This document shows, one piece after another, positions 44,710 to 55,589 of a DNA stretch of 64,000 nucleotides (positions are counted from its first letter, which is position 1; the number at the start of each line of letters is the position of its first letter). The DNA comes from Patellaria atrata CBS 101060 (lineage: Eukaryota; Ascomycota; Dothideomycetes; Patellariales; Patellariaceae). The notes beneath the pieces are model-generated. The model saw nothing but the letters and a program-made list of their open reading frames with translations, was not told where the DNA came from and made no database searches. The DNA lies in NCBI GenBank assembly GCA_010093705.1, contig MU006101.1, positions 124,001 through 188,000 of the forward strand, written 5' to 3'. Position numbers and translations under genes: made by a program.

Positions 44710-46111
44710 TGCAATCTTCTAGATTTGGATGGATGTTAGATGGAGGAAAGAAGGTTGAGAAGGCACGAATGAAGTTTATAAAATGAATCCCCATGCTACG
44801 GTTGCTGATCCAACGACTGCTCGTTTGATCATACATGATATCGGTAGTCAGAAATGATAAGTTAGTCAGGCCCTGAAGTATACAAACGCAGCGTTCGCTC
44901 ACCCTACCACAGACGAAATTAACCAAGTCGTTTGCAAGACGGGATGAGATCTGAGTTGCAAGACGCGTTGTATTAATTTGTCGACGTAGGAGAGGACTAG
45001 GACATGAATAGTCAAAGGTAGCGAATCAACATTAGAGAAGATAGGAAGCCGGACTTGGTAGGATTTTCATAAGGAAGAGCGTTGACTCTTTCCCTTCTAT
45101 GGGCATTTCTTGGTTACTAAGGGACTTCTCTAGGAAATGTCCTCCCATTCTGCGGTACTCAATGAACTAGACTTGAGGATCGACTGTAATCTATGCACAC
45201 ATAAGTACCATATATCTCTAATAGTCAACCGTGCTTCAAAACGGAGTCCCTGGTGGGATATAACAAGTGTAGTTCTACAGCAACCGACAAGTGCCACTCG
45301 TGATTATGAAAGACCTGTACTCATTTCACCTTGTCTGCAAAATGGAACGTCTCTGTTCGTGCCGAGGTGTCTTATATTAGAATATTCAACACTTTGAAGC
45401 TGAGACTGAAAGCAGGGGACTACGGTAGTGAAGTGGTCAAAGTGGAATGATCGGGTATCAAAGAAAATGGGGATTATTGGCTATAAAAGAGTGGAATGAA
45501 ATTGACCGGCAACGAAAAGACATAGTGGAATTTTCGGGGTTGAAGATGCATGATGAGCCAGAACGACCATGCAAATCCATGGGAAAACAAATGAAGAAAT
45601 GTACAACATCCAGTTCAGTATTTACTCTAGTTCGTGATTCCGAAGCAGCTTGGATGCTACATGGTTTCAATAGGAAGGGAACGTTGTCGTACCAATAGAA
45701 CGTGCTGAATATATTAGACGGATCAGCGCTTATCTGTATTTATGGACGCCCTTGATTTGTACAAGGAAATTTCGAGCTTATCGAAGCTTCCGAATCTTGT
45801 TTTTTAACCAACCTAGGTGTGGCGCAGTAGTGGTTGACGGAGCTATGGTGCAAACACGTACGGCAAGAGAGACACGCCTTGGTTCTCCTTAAGTTATTTC
45901 ACCGCCGCATATGCAAGGCACCAGGTTTCCTATGATCCTATCCGTCGAGGTTCAAGAATCGGGTTGAGTCCTTGTAACATGGATGAATACCAATGGACTT
46001 CAACAGATTTAGAAAACTTGTTCTAGTACGTCAAGGACCCCTTCGCCAATTTTGCCATAGGTCGTAACGTTTGGTATTTGGTGCTTTAATGGTAACGTAA
46101 CGTGAAAACGT
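44710..46111. other. Intergenic region
   Basis: 1.4 kb of sequence between two damaged genes. Frames on both strands are under 90 codons. No confident feature was found. Confidence 0.5.
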
Positions 46112-46540
46112 TTAAGCCAAGGCGTCGTATTGGTTCATTTCTTTGATATCAATTTCAGTGATTCTATAAGTCGGATGTTCAAATATAAGGTTCAGAGAGA
46201 GATTGACAACTTTCCAGAAGGTTGTTCGAAAGATCGGTCCTCTTGGTAGGGAGAAGTTCAGATAATACATAGAATCGTCGAAGGCGGGATCATCGCCATT
46301 CGACCTTAATGTCGTATGCATAGTGTTAAATGCACAGACGTTGATTGCTGACCAGATGCAGTGTCTCGCCCCGAAGTTCTCGGCATACTTGAGTGATTGC
46401 AAATGGCCGTATACGTTTCTTGAAGTCGACTCCTTACCATGCGCTCTCTTGTATCTGTAACATAATCGTAGATCAAATAGCGGAAGCTCTGCTGGGAGAC
46501 CCAGAAACCGAAATGAAGGTGGTTGGACACTTCTGTTGCA
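46112..46540 (-). pseudogene. Second decayed 'L-P-A-E-L-R' family gene fragment
   Basis: Read on the minus strand, PPSFRFLGLPAEL appears at about 46522-46484. RYLIYDYVTDTRERMV continues it one base out of frame. VDFKKRIRPFAITQVCREL, then RGETLHLVSN, follows in yet another frame (about 46432-46345) before a stop. A further frame (SAINVCAFNTMHTTLR onward) carries what looks like the rest. RYLIYDY and TQVCRELRGETL are exactly the motifs expected after F-R-F-L-x-L-P-A-E-L in this family. At least three frame changes without splice sites mark it as a pseudogene. It may be related to the copy at 43.8-44.7 kb. Confidence 0.52.
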
Positions 46541-46660
46541 TATTAGCGAGAGAAGAACAAATATTTACAAAGTATGTACAGAAGGGAGCCCGGCACCCGC
46601 ACAAATTATAGACACGTGACAAGTTGGGACCTGCAGATTCTATATAACATTTCCTCAATG

Positions 46661-46925
46661 AGTTCTCAATAACCCGGCTAGCTAGCCGTGTTACCAGTAG
46701 GCTAGCACGATGGCTACGACCCCGTGTTCGATCCTTAGAGGGGGGAAGAAAATGCTCTCAAGCAGATGTACCACACCGTTCCGTAGGGAGCGGGTGGGAA
46801 CTGTTTTTCTTTTTTCTTTTTTCTTTTTTCTTTTTTCTTTTTTCTTTTTTCTTTTTTCTTTTTTCTTTTTTCTTTTTTCTTTTTTCTTTTTTCTTTTTTC
46901 TTTTTTCTTTTTTCTTTTTTTTTCC
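46661..46925 (+). mobile_element. tRNA-derived SINE candidate
   Basis: A box-A-like stretch (TTACCAGTAGGCTAGC, from 46691) is followed 33 nt later by a good RNA polymerase III B box (GTGTTCGATCC, 46724-46734). About 65 bp of unrelated body comes next, and the element ends in a (CTTTTTT)n tract. A tRNA-like head, unrelated body and simple-repeat tail is the standard plan of a SINE. The head cannot fold as a tRNA. No target-site duplication was identified, and a second copy was not found in this window, so this remains a candidate. Confidence 0.38.
46804..46922 (+). repeat. (CTTTTTT)n microsatellite
   Basis: About 16 head-to-tail copies of the heptamer CTTTTTT form a pure pyrimidine tract ending in a longer T-run. 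Unit-to-unit identity is essentially complete. Confidence 0.97.
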
Positions 46926-47872
46926 CTTTTAAAAATATATTTATAACGCTACATAGTCACTGGTTTTGCCATACGAAATATGTATGTATAAATAGTACAG
47001 TCTATCATGTATATAAGGATGAAGAGTGGCTAGGAAGTAACCGTATAGTGAATCGGGAATGCTATAAGAGAGCAAAAAATAGGGGGGAGATAAAAAGATC
47101 CTACGGAGAGATTTGGCAGCATGTTCTTAAAAGCGATTGAATATGTAGGCGGATTTGAGTTAGAAGGAACCTTAGTCCTACCCTATTGTCTCGTTCTAAA
47201 GAGGCATTTATTCCCGGTCATAAGGGATACGACAGACTATACCAGATGCACCAAATATTCTCGTACACGTAGACTATAGGATGCTACCGTTACAACTAAA
47301 GATCATGCTAGCTGCTTGATTCCTATATAAGACAAGTCCTATCTACCAACCCACTATACTACTTTTATTTCAACTAGAACATACTCCATATGATTCTGCC
47401 ATCACTAAACCCTCCTTCACGGTTCGGGACCACACAGTAAAGAAAGATTCCTTCCAAGTTGAGTTCAGAGATGCCTTCATCGCGTCCATAATTGTAACAA
47501 GGTTGATGTGCCGAACGCCGCAATCACGCTACCTCTAATCCTTCAAACGCACCACTTAAGCCCGGAGAAGGGAGAGCGCGGAAGTCGGAAAAGAGGACAG
47601 CTCAGGAGGTACACGCTAGGCTTTCATCATCTAGAAATTCGAATTAGTCACGTACTTGAGGATTGAGATGGTATACTCACTTGGTATAAACTTGGAAGGA
47701 TATGAAGAGGAAAAAGAGAATGTGGACGTAGAGGAGATTTCGATGTAGGATGAGGCTTGGCGCACTACTCCTTCTTTAGGAGTAGTGGCAATGGGGTTAA
47801 CGGACGTTTGATCCTCTACTCCAGCATCAGTTCTAAATTTTTTTATCTGATCGAAGATCTGCTAATTAAGGC

Positions 47873-50104
47873 ATGCTGTGCGGTGGGATATCGTCAAGTG
47901 CTTTGTCAAGAGCATCATCTGTGTGGAATACCTACGCTGAAATCTCACGATACGCCAGATCTATAGGTTTGGTAAAGGGGATACCGGGAAGGTCGAGAGC
48001 GAATGCGAAATACTTTTTTCAAAATAGTTCATCCAAATGCCGTCAATTCTTATCCTCAGCAAAATCATTATCGTTAGAAGGGAGTCAATATGCTTTCCTC
48101 AAAAATTACCGAGAAACATGTGTGTACAACCCTTAATATGCTATATTGCTATTCTAACATAAAAAGTCCACTTCTCATCACCAACGTTGGAAGTAAAAGA
48201 TCTCCCTAACTCACAAGTGGGAGATGGAGTCGTCCTACATGGATACTTAGGGAAGAGATCTGACCTTTCTAAAAAATTGTCCTTTGTGACATTACTGAGC
48301 AAGGATCTTTCCCATAGTACCCAAGTTATCTCCATTCGGAATCCAGAACGTAACCATGTGCATGAAAGATTGAAATCTTTAAATGTACATACACCTGTTG
48401 TGATCAAAGGCATCCTGAAGGCCCGGCAGGATCCAAAGGACAAACGTATAATTGACGGGGTAAAACCCGTCCTAGGCGTGGAAGTTGAGCTCCGTGACAT
48501 TCAGTGTCTTAATGAGTTTCCTAGTGACATTGCTATTGAGGATACTATCATACCACCACAACAGCGGCATCTTCAAATTCGAACGGACCATACCATACGA
48601 GACGCTCTAGTATTCCGTGCCAGAACAGCAGCTATCTGCAGAGAGTTCCTTGGGAGATTAGGAGAATCACTTCTAGAAGTTGAAACTCCATTATTGTTCA
48701 AGTCGACTCCTGAAGGTGCTCGGGAATTTCTTGTTCCTACAAGAACTAAGGGACACGCTTATGCTTTACCACAAAGTCCTCAACAGTATAAGCAGATTTT
48801 GATGGCAAGCGGAATACCGGGGTACTATCAGATCGCTCGATGCTTTCGCGATGAGGATCAGAGAGCTGACAGGCAACCAGAGTTTACTCAAGTGAGTTAA
48901 TCTATCCGACTATTGACTTACAGTTTCTGATTTTTACAGCTGGATTTGGAGATCTCATTTGCAGATGGTAAGAAAGTGATGGATTTGATAGAACGTCTTC
49001 TTGCCAGTCTGTGGCAGGAGCAGCTCGGAATCACCATAGACACACCATTTCAGCGAATGTCTTATGAGGAAGCAATGTCAAGATATGGCTCTGATAAGCC
49101 TGATCTTAGGTTTGGAATGGAGGTAGGGTATACATCTATACGATCAAAGTATAATGGCTAACAGCTGATACGAATAGATTTCCCGAATTGAACATCTACT
49201 TCCAGTTGATCTGATTAGCAAAATTGGACCATTAACAGATCCCATTGTCGAAGTATTTAAACTCCATGTATCGGAAAATGCGAGAGAAACTGCTCGTTTC
49301 ATCACAGAATTCATGGACTCATCGCAGTCAGCTCCCTTTCAATCTAACCCCGACGGCCAGCCCGGCATCTTCATTTATGATCCAAGGAAACCGCTTTCTG
49401 GTTTGCAAGCATTTGGATTCGAAGCAGCGGAACGAGTGGAAGAAGACCTAGACCTAATTGATGGAGATCTTGTCGTGATACAAGCTCGAAAACGAGAGCC
49501 ACTGTCGGGCGGCTCCACACCTCTTGGTAACTTACGACTAGCGATCCATAAAGCAGCAGTAGTCAAAGGGCTCATTCCTGTCCCAGAAGGCTTTAAGTTG
49601 CTCTGGGTGACGGATTTCCCTCTGTTCTCTCCTGCAAATGACACCGATCCTGGTCAAGGTGGTGGCGCCGGTCTTTCATCTACACACCATCCGTTCACTT
49701 CTCCTGCGAGTGCCGAAGACATCGATCTACTTCTCACCGATCCGTCGAAAGTCAAAGCGGAACACTACGATATTGTTGTCAATGGCGTAGAGCTTGGTGG
49801 TGGATCGCGACGTATCCACGATGTCAAAGTTCAAGAGTTCATTTTACGTGACGTTCTCAGAATGACGGACGAGAGAATCGAGGACTTCAGACATCTACTG
49901 GAGGTTCTTCGTGCGGGATGTCCGCCACATGCCGGTATTGCTCTGGGTTTCGATCGACTTATCGCAGTGATGCTTGGAAAGGAGACTGTGAGGGATGTAA
50001 TAGCTTTTCCGAAGAGCGGAAAGGGCGAAGATTTGTTAGTCAAGTCCCCGAACAAGGTCACCACGGAGCAATTGAAGACATATCATTTAGAGTTGAAAGA
50101 GTGA
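47873..50104 (+). CDS. Mitochondrial aspartyl-tRNA synthetase (bacterial type)
   Basis: Four exons (47873-48119, 48167-48891, 48940-49122, 49178-50104) give 693 aa. The enzyme charges tRNA-Asp with aspartate for mitochondrial translation. The first exon supplies an Arg/Ser-rich, acid-poor leader (MLCGGISSSALSRASS...) suited to mitochondrial import. That is why the ATG at 47873 is chosen over in-frame sites near 48190. After it comes an OB-fold anticodon-binding domain (VVLHGYLGKRSDLSKK). The class II core follows: motif 2 (ARCFRDEDQRADRQPEF) and the AspRS-specific QSPQQYKQILMASG. The bacterial-type insertion domain is present. Motif 3 is GIALGFDRLIAVMLG near the C-terminus. The length fits fungal Msd1 orthologues. 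The upstream region is gene-poor. Confidence 0.94.
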
Positions 50105-50506
50105 TCGAGACACATTTTTGTATAGTACATTGATCGAGTTTGTAGATAGAGCGAGACGATTGTACCTTTTGTATAGTACCTCTATTCTATACTATACTAC
50201 TGTTCGACTATTGTCCAACATTGACACTTTTCACCAACCCAATATAAAAAGTAAAGGACCGATTCTCAAGAACCTATCTAGCTACATTCAGACCAGATAT
50301 ACAATACTATAATACCTCATAGTGACCGATTTAAAGGCAGACCGTAGACTAGCGCGAGGACCACCAAATCCGGCATAGGGCCGCACGACCCCAAACTCCC
50401 TGCACAAACCCAGACCAAAAGTCGCGCAACAAAGCCAACGACCCCAACATCAACCTCTAACCCTAAACACCATCATCCTCATCCACCTCCCTCCCCGAAA
50501 CGCAAA
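50105..50506. other. Intergenic region
   Basis: 402 bp between the AspRS and MPDU1 genes. Base composition shifts abruptly from A/T-rich to C-rich at about 50340. Confidence 0.55.
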
Positions 50507-51514
50507 ATGGACGCCCTCCGCTCCGCCCTGCAACCAATAACCCACAACCTCCCCACCCCCCTCCTAAAAACCGGCCTCCACCTCCTCGGCCCCCACTGTT
50601 ACAAAACCCTCCTGCTGGACGTCGACCCCCTCTCCTCCCCCCCCTGCGTCAAACTCCTCATCTCCAAAACCCTCGGAATTGGCATCATAGCCGCCTCCTC
50701 CATTGTCAAGCTCCCGCAACTCCTCAAAATCCTCTCCTCGCGCTCGGGGTCCGGGATCTCCTTCCTCAGCTATCTGCTCGAGACCGCGGCATACTTGATC
50801 GGGTTGGCGTACAACACGCGCCACGGCTTCCCGTTTAGCACCTACGGCGAGACGGCCCTGATTGCCGTGCAGAACGTCGCGATCGCGGTCGCGGTGTTGC
50901 ATTTCGGCGGGCGGGACGCCGGGGCCGCTGTCTTCGTGGCTGGCCTGGCGGCGGCGGCGTGGGCGCTGTTCAGCGCGGACGTGGTGGATATGCGGATGTT
51001 GGGGGTTTTGCAGGCGGGGGCGGGGGTCTTGGGTGTTGCGAGTAAGATGCCGCAGATTTGGACGTGTTGGAGGGAGGGCGGCACGGGGGTGTTGAGTGCT
51101 TTTGCTGTGAGTTCACCTGCCCTATCTAACCTAACCTACGCACTCGCTCTGTGATCACTGTGTTGCTACCCTATGATTGGATAGGGAAGAACGTGGGAAA
51201 TTGGATAGGATGTTGGCTGATTTGCGCGCGTGTGTGTGATGTAGGTCTTCAACTACCTGGCCGGCTCCCTTTCCCGCATTTTCACCACACTCCAGGAAGT
51301 CGATGATCCTTTGATTCTGTACGGTTTTGTCGCCGGCTTCGCGCTGAATGCCGTCCTCGCTGCGCAGATGATATACTACTGGAACAGTCCCTCCAGCAAG
51401 ACAACTCCCTCTCGCAAAGCTGAGAAACCCATCATCCATCAGGAGAAGGTGAGGGAGGGTACTACAACGGGAGCGCAGAAGGGGAAGAGCCCAAGCACGA
51501 GGCGTAGGGGTTGA
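50507..51514 (+). CDS. Mannose-P-dolichol utilization defect 1 (MPDU1/Lec35-type PQ-loop protein)
   Basis: Two exons (50507-51106 and 51245-51514; 138-nt intron) give 289 aa. MPDU1 is an ER membrane protein needed for use of dolichol-phosphate mannose and glucose in N-glycan and GPI assembly. Two PQ-loop repeats are visible: SIVKLPQLLKILSSRS in the first half and SKMPQIWTCWREGGTG in the second. Each is set among hydrophobic helices (about seven in total). ISFLSYLLETAAYLIGLAYN and the FPFSTYGETALIAVQN stretch are family hallmarks. The C-terminus is basic (GKSPSTRRRG). The first exon is extremely C-rich at its 5' end and GC-rich throughout, unlike its neighbours, and this generates long spurious antisense frames. 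Confidence 0.93.
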
Positions 51515-52206
51515 TTTCCATAGGTTAGAAGGGAGAATTATTGTTGGGATAAATGGTAGAGGGGGACTCAACAGATAGAATCGGCTATTATGAAGCTACT
51601 AATACTGATACATTATTCGCTGTGCTTCCAAACCCATCTGCAACGTATAGCATTCTCAGGGGCCCAGAACCATCTGTCCCCGCGCACACAACCGCTATTG
51701 GTGTCGGGCGGTCCATAAAATTCGAGGCTGCGATGGAGCCCGTAACGACTGCTTAAGGAATTGGTTTCGTACAGAAGTCTTGGAAACCTTTGTGAAGGTC
51801 TTGATCGATAACTTTTTCAGCGGGTGAACTCGTAGGATGTAGAACCTCCAAATCGAAAGATGACGGGAAGCCAAGGTCTGCTTTTCGTATCGTTCTTTGG
51901 ATGGTTTAAAATTCGTAGAGCAGAGAAACAGTAGCGATCGCCAAAGGGAATAGACGAGTGCGTACGGCTCCACTCTTTTTTACTCTTGAGGAGATATAGC
52001 ACAGTAGATGTGAAAGAAGTCGGGTGTTCGGTAAAAGTGTCTCAAGAGGGAAAAGATATGCTAATGTCCAAGGTCTGATTCCAGATGCCACCGAAGATAC
52101 GGTCTGAAATCAGAGGCATTCGTACTTCTGGAAATAGTCTAGCTTTTCCATAGGATCGTAGGATACTAAGAGCGCAAGTCTGTCCTCGTACAACGCGTCA
52201 TATGGC
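51515..52206. other. Convergent intergenic region
   Basis: 692 bp between the MPDU1 and Med8 genes. Several antisense frames of about 60-90 codons occur without support. No repeat was seen. Confidence 0.5.
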
Positions 52207-52953
52207 TCACCTCCTCGCTGGTCTCTCCACAGGTGCAGTGCGGGGCTCTGGCTCCTTCCCGGTCATCGAGAACCTCAGGATATCCTCCAGTGGAGTCATC
52301 TGTTCTGCAGCGCACATCGTCTCCGTATCCATTTCATTTCCCTTATCATCTTCCTCATCACCTTCCTCATCACCTTCCTCACTGTCTTCCCCTTCCACGT
52401 CTTGTCCGTCCACCAGAACCGCCTTCGCGATGTCATTTGCGGCCGGTCCCGCCCATTCCCACAGCTCTCGGAGTTCTTGTGTACTCATCCCGGTACCAGG
52501 CTCCCTGTCTCGTATGGCTTCACCTCGTTTGCGCGCATCTTCAACGAACTCCTCCGCGTCTGTTTCGAGCTTCTTGCGTAGAAGAGATGAGACAACATTA
52601 TCGTTCTCTTGCTTCTTCATTGTAGGAAGGGGATGTACGTGCATGGAGCGTAGGAGAGCTTGGTTCTCGTCGGTTGAAATGATGGTATTGAGGGACTGGA
52701 GGGCGGCGGTTGCGTTGTTGAATGAGGTTTGGAGAAGGGGCCTATCTCACCGTTAGAATAGCTGAACTTGGCTTGTTTGGGCCAAATCTGGTCAGAAAGA
52801 GCTGGAGGAACTTTACCAGTTTGGCATAGGGTCATATTGATCCAGATAGTGGGCGATGCTGCCGCGACCTTCGAGCGTACCGATGAACTGGACGAGGCGC
52901 TGGCGGATTTGCTCGAGTTGTTGGATCTCCGTCAGTGGCTCAGGATTGTCCAT
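52207..52953 (-). CDS. Mediator complex subunit 8
   Basis: Two exons (52953-52817 and 52741-52207; 75-nt intron) give 223 aa. Med8 is a head-module subunit of Mediator that bridges activators and RNA polymerase II in the nucleus. The N-terminal helix (LTEIQQLEQIRQRLVQFIGT) is followed by NWPLLQTSFNNATAALQSLN, then the diagnostic VSSLLRKKLETDAEEFVEDA and MSTQELRELWEWAGPAANDI. The C-terminal third is an acidic low-complexity stretch (repeats of E-E-G-D). It is encoded by a CCTTCCTCAT-like repeat near 52345-52385 and ends in a basic tail. The length is typical for filamentous fungi. The join AACTG/GCCCC restores the conserved N-W-P-L. Confidence 0.86.
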
Positions 52954-53906
52954 TTTGATTATATGAGATACGAGGTATAATAGTTAGGGGCAATAAGCAG
53001 GCCAATTGCACGACGTAAGTCGGACTGAGAAGAAAAGAAGAAGAAGAAGACAAGGTAAAGCTCATGCAAACAAAACAACGCGTGTTGGTGCGCGGGGTCG
53101 CGGGGTCGCGGATGCGGGACAGGAACCCGCCGATTACATAATCCGTTTGGGCTTTCCCGGTCCCGTTCCATCGGGCTGTTATACAAAGCCTACTTCCCCT
53201 ATGGCCCTCAATCATATTCCATTCTAATCTCCCCTATCATGTCCAAATCTACCAAATTGGATAACTATTTATCGAGAATGTCTGGTTCTATAACATGTAT
53301 TGTTTCCGGTCTAAATAGTTACACATGAAGCTAATAGGAATTTAGAGTCCAGTTCATTCTCATCAAAATATACTGCTCATGGGAGGATCTGAAATATATT
53401 CCTCGGATACTATGTAGAGGCAAAACATTGACAGCAAAAATAATACCACGGGCCGTCGGGCTAAGTCCTACGTCTTCTCTTGTTTCGGTTGACCCTTCTC
53501 AGATACCGCTCTGTACTGTGCGCTTACAGTAACACATTTCTCGGAGTACAAGGCAGTTAACTTGGGCCGGATCCCACTGCGTTGCACAGTTCGAGTAGTA
53601 TGCCCCATGCAGGACAGAATACATTCGGCTGGTAGGTGTCGACATGACGGGACGTTTTCATGAGGTTACCCCTGGCGCGATACACTCCCTGTACGGAGTA
53701 CGCATAAGGTGTCCAGTGTCCAGTAATACCAGATTCTGCTCGATGGTACGCACACTTGGAACCGCACGGCGTTGATTGAGTACTGAGATCCTATACGTGG
53801 ATTGTATCGTACGAAACGAATATTGGAGCCCAACTGACGAGCTCTCGTGGGCACCATGATGGAATACGGCGACCAGTTCTAGATGGGAAACATCCAACTT
53901 ATCCAT
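52954..53906. other. Intergenic region
   Basis: 953 bp between the Med8 start and the MFS transporter 3' end. A purine GAA-rich patch lies at 53029-53053. A stretch at 53090-53160 is GC-rich, but I could not fold it as a tRNA. No gene is supported. Confidence 0.5.
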
Positions 53907-55589
53907 TCATCGGTCCATGATCTCGCCAGCAAACTTGCTTCTCGCCCTAATCCTTGGTCCATAGAAGACAAGCACCCAGGGTACAAGAGTCAACAACGCT
54001 CCAATACCGCCCAGCATACTGGAAGCCCCACCATATGTCAACCGGTTGTACATCTGCGTAGTCACAAGTGGAAAGACACCACCTAGCATATTCCGACAAA
54101 AGCTTTGAGCAGCTAGTGCGGAGCTGGCATATCGATGATATGTATCGGCCAGATAGTTGAATACGGCAAGGTAAATGGAGAAAATACCCACGGTAGCGAT
54201 TCCTACAGCAATGCTAGGAACGATCCAGTGAATATTACGGAAAGATGTCCAGCCGAACATGAACATGCCAATAGGCATGAGCGCGCTTTCGACACAGCTG
54301 AAGTACAGCCGTCCTTCGGGAGTCGACGCAATCTTCCCGTACCGCAAAGCAATCTTTTCCTGGTATATACTTAGAAGAGTTGAAAGGATACTTGCTACGC
54401 TCATGGCAGCAAAGACCGCATTAGCTTGAGAGAGTGTAAAGTCGTGGTTAGTGGTGAAGACAAGAGGGATAGCAGCTAATGTGAGATAGAGAACCGCCCA
54501 GCTGAAGGAGACCCAGAGGCTAAAGAAGAATACAACGGGTTCGGTCAGAAGCAGGTGAAAAGGACGATATAGTGATATCCCAATCATCACGCGGAGACTG
54601 CTGCGTTCCTCATCGGACTTCACTTTCCAGCGGACGCGTTGTGAGATAACTTTGGATCCGTCGTCCATAGGCATATTTACACCGCAAAGACCAACCTGTT
54701 CCCGGGCTTCATACCAACTGTTCAGAACCTCGGCTTTTCGACTCAGGAGAACACTACCTCGAGTCTCTTTAAAGAACGTAATGATAATGATCATAATGAC
54801 ACCATCGACAATGGTCTGGAGGTAGAATATCCACCGCCACGTAGTGTACTGAGCGACGAATCCGCATATCAAGGGGCCAAATCCGGTTCCAAACAGTGCA
54901 GCACCCGAAAATAACGCCATCGGAGTGTTTCGATCTTCAGTATGGTAGATGTCGCTCACGACACCACCTACCATTGTGGAGAATGTTGAGCCACCAACAC
55001 CGGCGAAGAATCGAGCCGCAAGCATACCTCCGTATGACTGAGTGAGGGCACAACATAACTGGCATAGAACAAAAAGGGTACCACTGATGATAAACACCGG
55101 CCGCCTGCCATTGATCTCCGAAAAGGGGGCAAGTACCATCGGCGCAATAGCAAACCCGGTGGTAAATGTGGTAACCCCAACTAGAGCTGCCACATCACTG
55201 ACTCCCCACTCGTCTGTCATTTGGTCCAATGCTGGAGTATATGCTCCAGCCGTGAACGCTGTAAATGTTGTCGCCACGCATGATAACAGTATTATAAAGT
55301 TTTTCCGGGCTTTCGACCACTCGAAGGGGGATGTATACTGCTTCAAATCCGGGGCAGCTGGGCCAGTCTGACCACCTCTATTCTCCAGTCGGGAAGGAGC
55401 AGGTAGCTGGGTCTCGTATGTCAGGTAATGATATACAATCTCTTCGTCTTCTTCATCACTTGAGATGTTGTCCTCAGATCCCATTTCTTTTTCAAACTCT
55501 TCTTTGCCGGACAAATTATCTCCGGAACTACTCCTCGGGTCATTGAACACAGAAGGGCTCCTTGGCAGCTCTACCTCGGGGTCTGCCAT
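53907..55589 (-). CDS. MFS drug:H+ antiporter, DHA1 family (Tpo1/polyamine type)
   Basis: A single exon of 560 aa begins at the ATG at 55589 (MADPEVELPRSPSVF). Open frame extends 38 codons upstream, but this start matches the acidic N-termini of the family. Residues 1-95 are cytosolic and acidic (SSDEEDEE). Twelve membrane helices follow. The motif-A-like loop between helices 2 and 3 reads APFSEINGRRPVF, and the helix-4/5 part contains RFFAGVGGST, both typical of the Tpo1-like DHA1 subgroup that exports polyamines, azoles and other small molecules. A long central cytosolic loop (about residues 290-345) separates the two six-helix halves. The C-terminus is short and basic. The substrate cannot be told from sequence. 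Confidence 0.94.
   Translation of the reverse strand: MADPEVELPRSPSVFNDPRSSSGDNLSGKEEFEKEMGSEDNISSDEEDEEIVYHYLTYETQLPAPSRLENRGGQTGPAAPDLKQYTSPFEWSKARKNFIILLSCVATTFTAFTAGAYTPALDQMTDEWGVSDVAALVGVTTFTTGFAIAPMVLAPFSEINGRRPVFIISGTLFVLCQLCCALTQSYGGMLAARFFAGVGGSTFSTMVGGVVSDIYHTEDRNTPMALFSGAALFGTGFGPLICGFVAQYTTWRWIFYLQTIVDGVIMIIIITFFKETRGSVLLSRKAEVLNSWYEAREQVGLCGVNMPMDDGSKVISQRVRWKVKSDEERSSLRVMIGISLYRPFHLLLTEPVVFFFSLWVSFSWAVLYLTLAAIPLVFTTNHDFTLSQANAVFAAMSVASILSTLLSIYQEKIALRYGKIASTPEGRLYFSCVESALMPIGMFMFGWTSFRNIHWIVPSIAVGIATVGIFSIYLAVFNYLADTYHRYASSALAAQSFCRNMLGGVFPLVTTQMYNRLTYGGASSMLGGIGALLTLVPWVLVFYGPRIRARSKFAGEIMDR

Larger units (their letters stand above)
46541..47872. other. Gene-poor region with SINE candidate and simple repeat
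   Basis: 1.3 kb upstream of the aspartyl-tRNA synthetase gene. It contains the tRNA-like block and the (CTTTTTT)n tract listed separately; the remaining about 900 bp shows no gene. Confidence 0.5.

Noticed and set aside
46710-46946. Frame running through the (CTTTTTT)n tract (Phe/Ser/Leu runs)
   Set aside because: It is a simple-repeat translation only.
50564-50902. 112-codon minus-strand frame within the MPDU1 gene
   Set aside because: It is a by-product of the GC-rich, C-biased exon. The sense product is a recognised family.
53080-53165. GC-rich block resembling a tRNA
   Set aside because: It could not be folded into a cloverleaf; GTTCC-like text alone is not enough.
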